A stretch of 7,637 nt of DNA from an uncultured Phycisphaerales bacterium (lineage in GTDB: Bacteria; Planctomycetota; Phycisphaerae; WQYP01): positions 1 through 7,637 of the forward strand of contig CALCHA010000438.1 in NCBI GenBank assembly GCA_937901265.1, given 5' to 3'. The notes beneath the pieces are model-generated. The model was not told where the DNA came from and searched no databases. It worked only from the letters and a program-made list of their open reading frames with translations. Below, piece after piece: positions 6,101 to 7,637 of the stretch (the first letter of the stretch is position 1; each line of letters begins with the position of its first letter). A program made the position numbers and the translations under genes.

Positions 6101-7108
6101 TCAGCGCCGGCGGCGAAGCAGCACCGCCAGCCCGCCGACCATCAGCCCCAGCGACGCCGGTTCCGGCACATTCACCGCGCCCGCCAAGGCGCTTCCCCAC
6201 AGCGCCTGCACCGTTGCCGTCGGATGCAATTCATCCCAGAAGGCATAGTGCTCGATCGAGTCAGTCACCACCCCGGTCGTGCCCGACAGCGGCGTGTTGA
6301 GGTAGTAGGGATCGGTGGTGTTGGTGAGGCCATAGCTGGCGGCATTGGCAAGGATGGAGCTGCTCAAGCTGTACAAATCGAATTCGTGGATGTCGGTGCC
6401 CCCCAGCGCCAGCGTGGCAAGCCCCGCGTGGAGCTGCGCGTTGTACGTCTGGCTGTAGGCTGTAGCGGTGGCCGCCAGCGTGGGATTGTTCTGGGCAAAC
6501 TCCGGCGTAACGCCGATGTTGGGGACGTTGACGACGAGAAAATGCTGGGCCCCGGCCGCGGCCAGCGCCTGGATCGTGCCAATTTCGGTCTGCACGCCGC
6601 TGGTCAGCGCGGCCGTGCCGCTGCCGCCGGTCGCCGCGTTGACCACATCGTTGGAGCCGATCATGAGCGTGTAAAGCGCAGTGGGGTCAGCGGTCCCGCC
6701 CGTCAGCGCCCCGTAAGCCGCGACTTGCTGGGGCAAGTTGATCCCCGCGAATCCGCCGACGGAAGTGCTCGCCGCCGTCGCCCCGCCGACCGCATAGTTC
6801 GTGCCCGGCACAAAGCTCGGCCCGTTGTACAAATTGTGCGTGTCCTGAAAGCCCGTCACCCACAGCGACGGCCGCAGCGTCACGCCCAGATCGCTCGCCA
6901 GCACCGCCGCCGCGACCGGCCCATTGGTGAAGCTGTTGTTGAAACCGGGCGGGTTCGGCAAATTCTGCTGGTAGAGTCCCTCCGCCACATTGCCATTGTC
7001 CGACAGGCTGTCGCCAAACACGTAAACGTTGGAATAGGTGCCCGCCCGTGCGGACCCTGCAACCGCCGCCATCAACATCCCCGCCACCGCCACCGCATAA
7101 AAACGCAT
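6101..7108 (-). CDS. GDSL/SGNH-family esterase or lipase with PEP-CTERM tail
   Basis: This 335-residue protein has a signal peptide (1-22, cleavage near SARA-GT). The SGNH hydrolase blocks are all present: FGDSLSDNGN at 31-40 with nucleophile Ser34, NYAVGGA at 104-110 with oxyanion Gly108, IGSND at 150-154 with Asn153, and DELHPT at 292-297 with Asp292 and His295 completing the catalytic site. It resembles the phospholipase/thermolabile-haemolysin/autotransporter-esterase branch of GDSL enzymes, which hydrolyse ester bonds in lipids or acylated sugars. The C-terminus has VPEPASLGLMVGG and a hydrophobic stretch ending RRRR, a PEP-CTERM sorting signal, so the enzyme is probably exported and processed by an exosortase. 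There is no autotransporter barrel. The substrate cannot be told from the sequence. A weak GGGAAG upstream is the only ribosome-binding candidate. The secA-like gene follows 81 bases downstream on the same strand. Confidence 0.94.
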   Translation of the reverse strand: MRFYAVAVAGMLMAAVAGSARAGTYSNVYVFGDSLSDNGNVAEGLYQQNLPNPPGFNNSFTNGPVAAAVLASDLGVTLRPSLWVTGFQDTHNLYNGPSFVPGTNYAVGGATAASTSVGGFAGINLPQQVAAYGALTGGTADPTALYTLMIGSNDVVNAATGGSGTAALTSGVQTEIGTIQALAAAGAQHFLVVNVPNIGVTPEFAQNNPTLAATATAYSQTYNAQLHAGLATLALGGTDIHEFDLYSLSSSILANAASYGLTNTTDPYYLNTPLSGTTGVVTDSIEHYAFWDELHPTATVQALWGSALAGAVNVPEPASLGLMVGGLAVLLRRRR

Positions 7109-7133
7109 CGAGCACCGCTTCCCAAAGCCACGC

Positions 7134-7173
7134 CGCGCGGGATATCGGTCACCCGACCAAACCCACCCGCGCG
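7134..7173 (-). other. Nested hairpin in the 5' leader of the esterase gene
   Basis: A perfect 8-base inverted repeat, CGCGCGGG (7134-7141) and CCCGCGCG (7166-7173), encloses an inner stem GGTC (7147-7150) and GACC (7155-7158) with loop ACCC. It lies 26-65 bases before the ATG at 7108, between a TATATA element and the gene. It may be a leader structure affecting translation or mRNA stability; the role is inferred from position alone. Confidence 0.4.
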
Positions 7174-7187
7174 ATACTGAACATCCT

Positions 7188-7206
7188 TATATATCCGAAT
7201 GGTCGA
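7188..7206 (-). promoter_or_regulatory. AT-rich promoter candidate for the esterase gene
   Basis: The 145-base gap between the permease-like gene and the esterase holds TATATA (about 7189-7194), with TTGTCG nearby (minus strand, about 7201-7206). The spacing between these two is too short for a standard pair. A T-rich run further upstream (about 7210-7222) could serve as the -35 or as an UP-like element. The position suits transcription of the downstream esterase. No convincing terminator is seen for the upstream gene. Confidence 0.25.
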
Positions 7207-7253
7207 CAAGTAAAAATAAAATCCCCCGCCGTCCCCTCTCGAAAAACGCCGGC

Positions 7254-7637
7254 TTACTGATGCTGCCGCCGAATGATCATGTCGAAGTTCTTCACCATCG
7301 AGCGGTACATCCCCCACACGATCAGGCAGTAGGTCAGCGACGCCATCAGGATCGCCACCACCAGCAGCAGCCGTCCCGCCCACTCGGGCGCATCGCCCTC
7401 GAAAGTGCCCCCCGGCCCGAACGCCGAGGCCGCCATCTCCTGCGGATTCACCAGCACGCACAACGCCGTGTAGGGCGAAAACGCCGACACAAACACCCCG
7501 AACCCCGACAGCTTCGCCGCCGCCGTGAATCCGCACACCCCCAGCACCCCGCAGATCCCCGCCAGCACCGCCACCGACGCCATCACCGCCACGATCGTCC
7601 GCGACCACTTCAGCGACAACTGCAGCCCCAGCATGCA
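7254..7637 (-). CDS. C-terminal part of a membrane protein, probably an ABC-2-type permease (5' end outside window)
   Basis: The frame is open to the right edge, so the start lies outside; a Met codon at 7634 is not necessarily the start. The visible 127 residues contain a membrane helix at about 14-36 (counting from that Met), a partly hydrophobic segment at 45-62 containing FSPYTALCVLVNP, and another helix at 89-110. The cytoplasmic tail after it reads KNFDMIIRRQ. A 'SP...NP' re-entrant-like segment, a last helix and a basic 'NFD' tail are typical of planctomycete ABC transporter permease subunits that move drugs, lipids or polysaccharides. I recall this as a style match and cannot confirm it. 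A partner ATPase gene would be expected outside the window. It is on the same strand as the esterase and secA-like genes. Confidence 0.7.
   Translation of the reverse strand, partial: CMLGLQLSLKWSRTIVAVMASVAVLAGICGVLGVCGFTAAAKLSGFGVFVSAFSPYTALCVLVNPQEMAASAFGPGGTFEGDAPEWAGRLLLVVAILMASLTYCLIVWGMYRSMVKNFDMIIRRQHQ

Noticed and set aside
6065..7180. Plus-strand open frame of 371 codons opposite the esterase gene
   Set aside because: It is antisense to a gene with a full SGNH catalytic set, and its product is Arg/Gln/His-rich low-complexity sequence without recognisable motifs.
7150..7185. Possible small leader peptide on the minus strand beginning near the AAGGATG sequence
   Set aside because: Only about ten codons, with the AGG too close to the ATG to act as its ribosome-binding site; no codon pattern suggests an attenuator peptide.
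7072..7608. Minus-strand open frame of 178 codons overlapping the permease-like and esterase genes
   Set aside because: It crosses the gap and overlaps two better-supported genes in another frame; its product is extremely Gly/Val/Arg-rich, which indicates an out-of-frame reading.

Overview
The window is high-GC bacterial DNA. Three kinds of signature together point to a planctomycete, probably class Phycisphaerae: two secreted proteins ending in a PEP-CTERM tail (PEPASLGL, then a hydrophobic stretch and RRRR), a pseudopilin with the prepilin-type H-X9-DG motif, and a planctomycete-style hypothetical protein at the left edge. No rRNA, tRNA, CRISPR array, insertion sequence or phage gene is visible. 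The taxonomic placement is inferred from protein style only.

Left half, plus strand (1-2483): the C-terminal end of an unrecognised protein; a small membrane or exported protein with two CxxC pairs; a pseudopilin of the prepilin-cleavage/H-X9-DG type; and, 49 bases later, a histidine-containing PEP-CTERM protein. The last two each have a visible Shine-Dalgarno-like sequence. This arm meets the opposite arm in a 112-base convergent junction that contains a strong imperfect hairpin.

Right half, minus strand (2596-7637): reading in the direction of transcription, the end of a multi-spanning membrane protein that looks like an ABC-2-type permease; a GDSL/SGNH esterase with signal peptide and PEP-CTERM tail; a SecA-family ATPase of about 655 residues that stops just after the start of the helical scaffold; and a two-domain protein whose C-terminal part resembles DUF1444 (the YtpQ family). 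The gaps between these genes are 145, 81 and about 163 bases, so they may not form one tight operon. Promoter-like AT-rich elements precede the esterase and the DUF1444 gene.

The shared theme is the cell envelope: protein export (SecA-like), surface sorting (PEP-CTERM), pseudopilins and a membrane transporter. No exosortase is present here, so the PEP-CTERM proteins must be processed by an enzyme encoded elsewhere. I found no clear multi-gene novel system. The items most worth attention are the naturally short SecA paralogue and its DUF1444 neighbour, the small double-CxxC protein, and the pseudopilin/PEP-CTERM pair.
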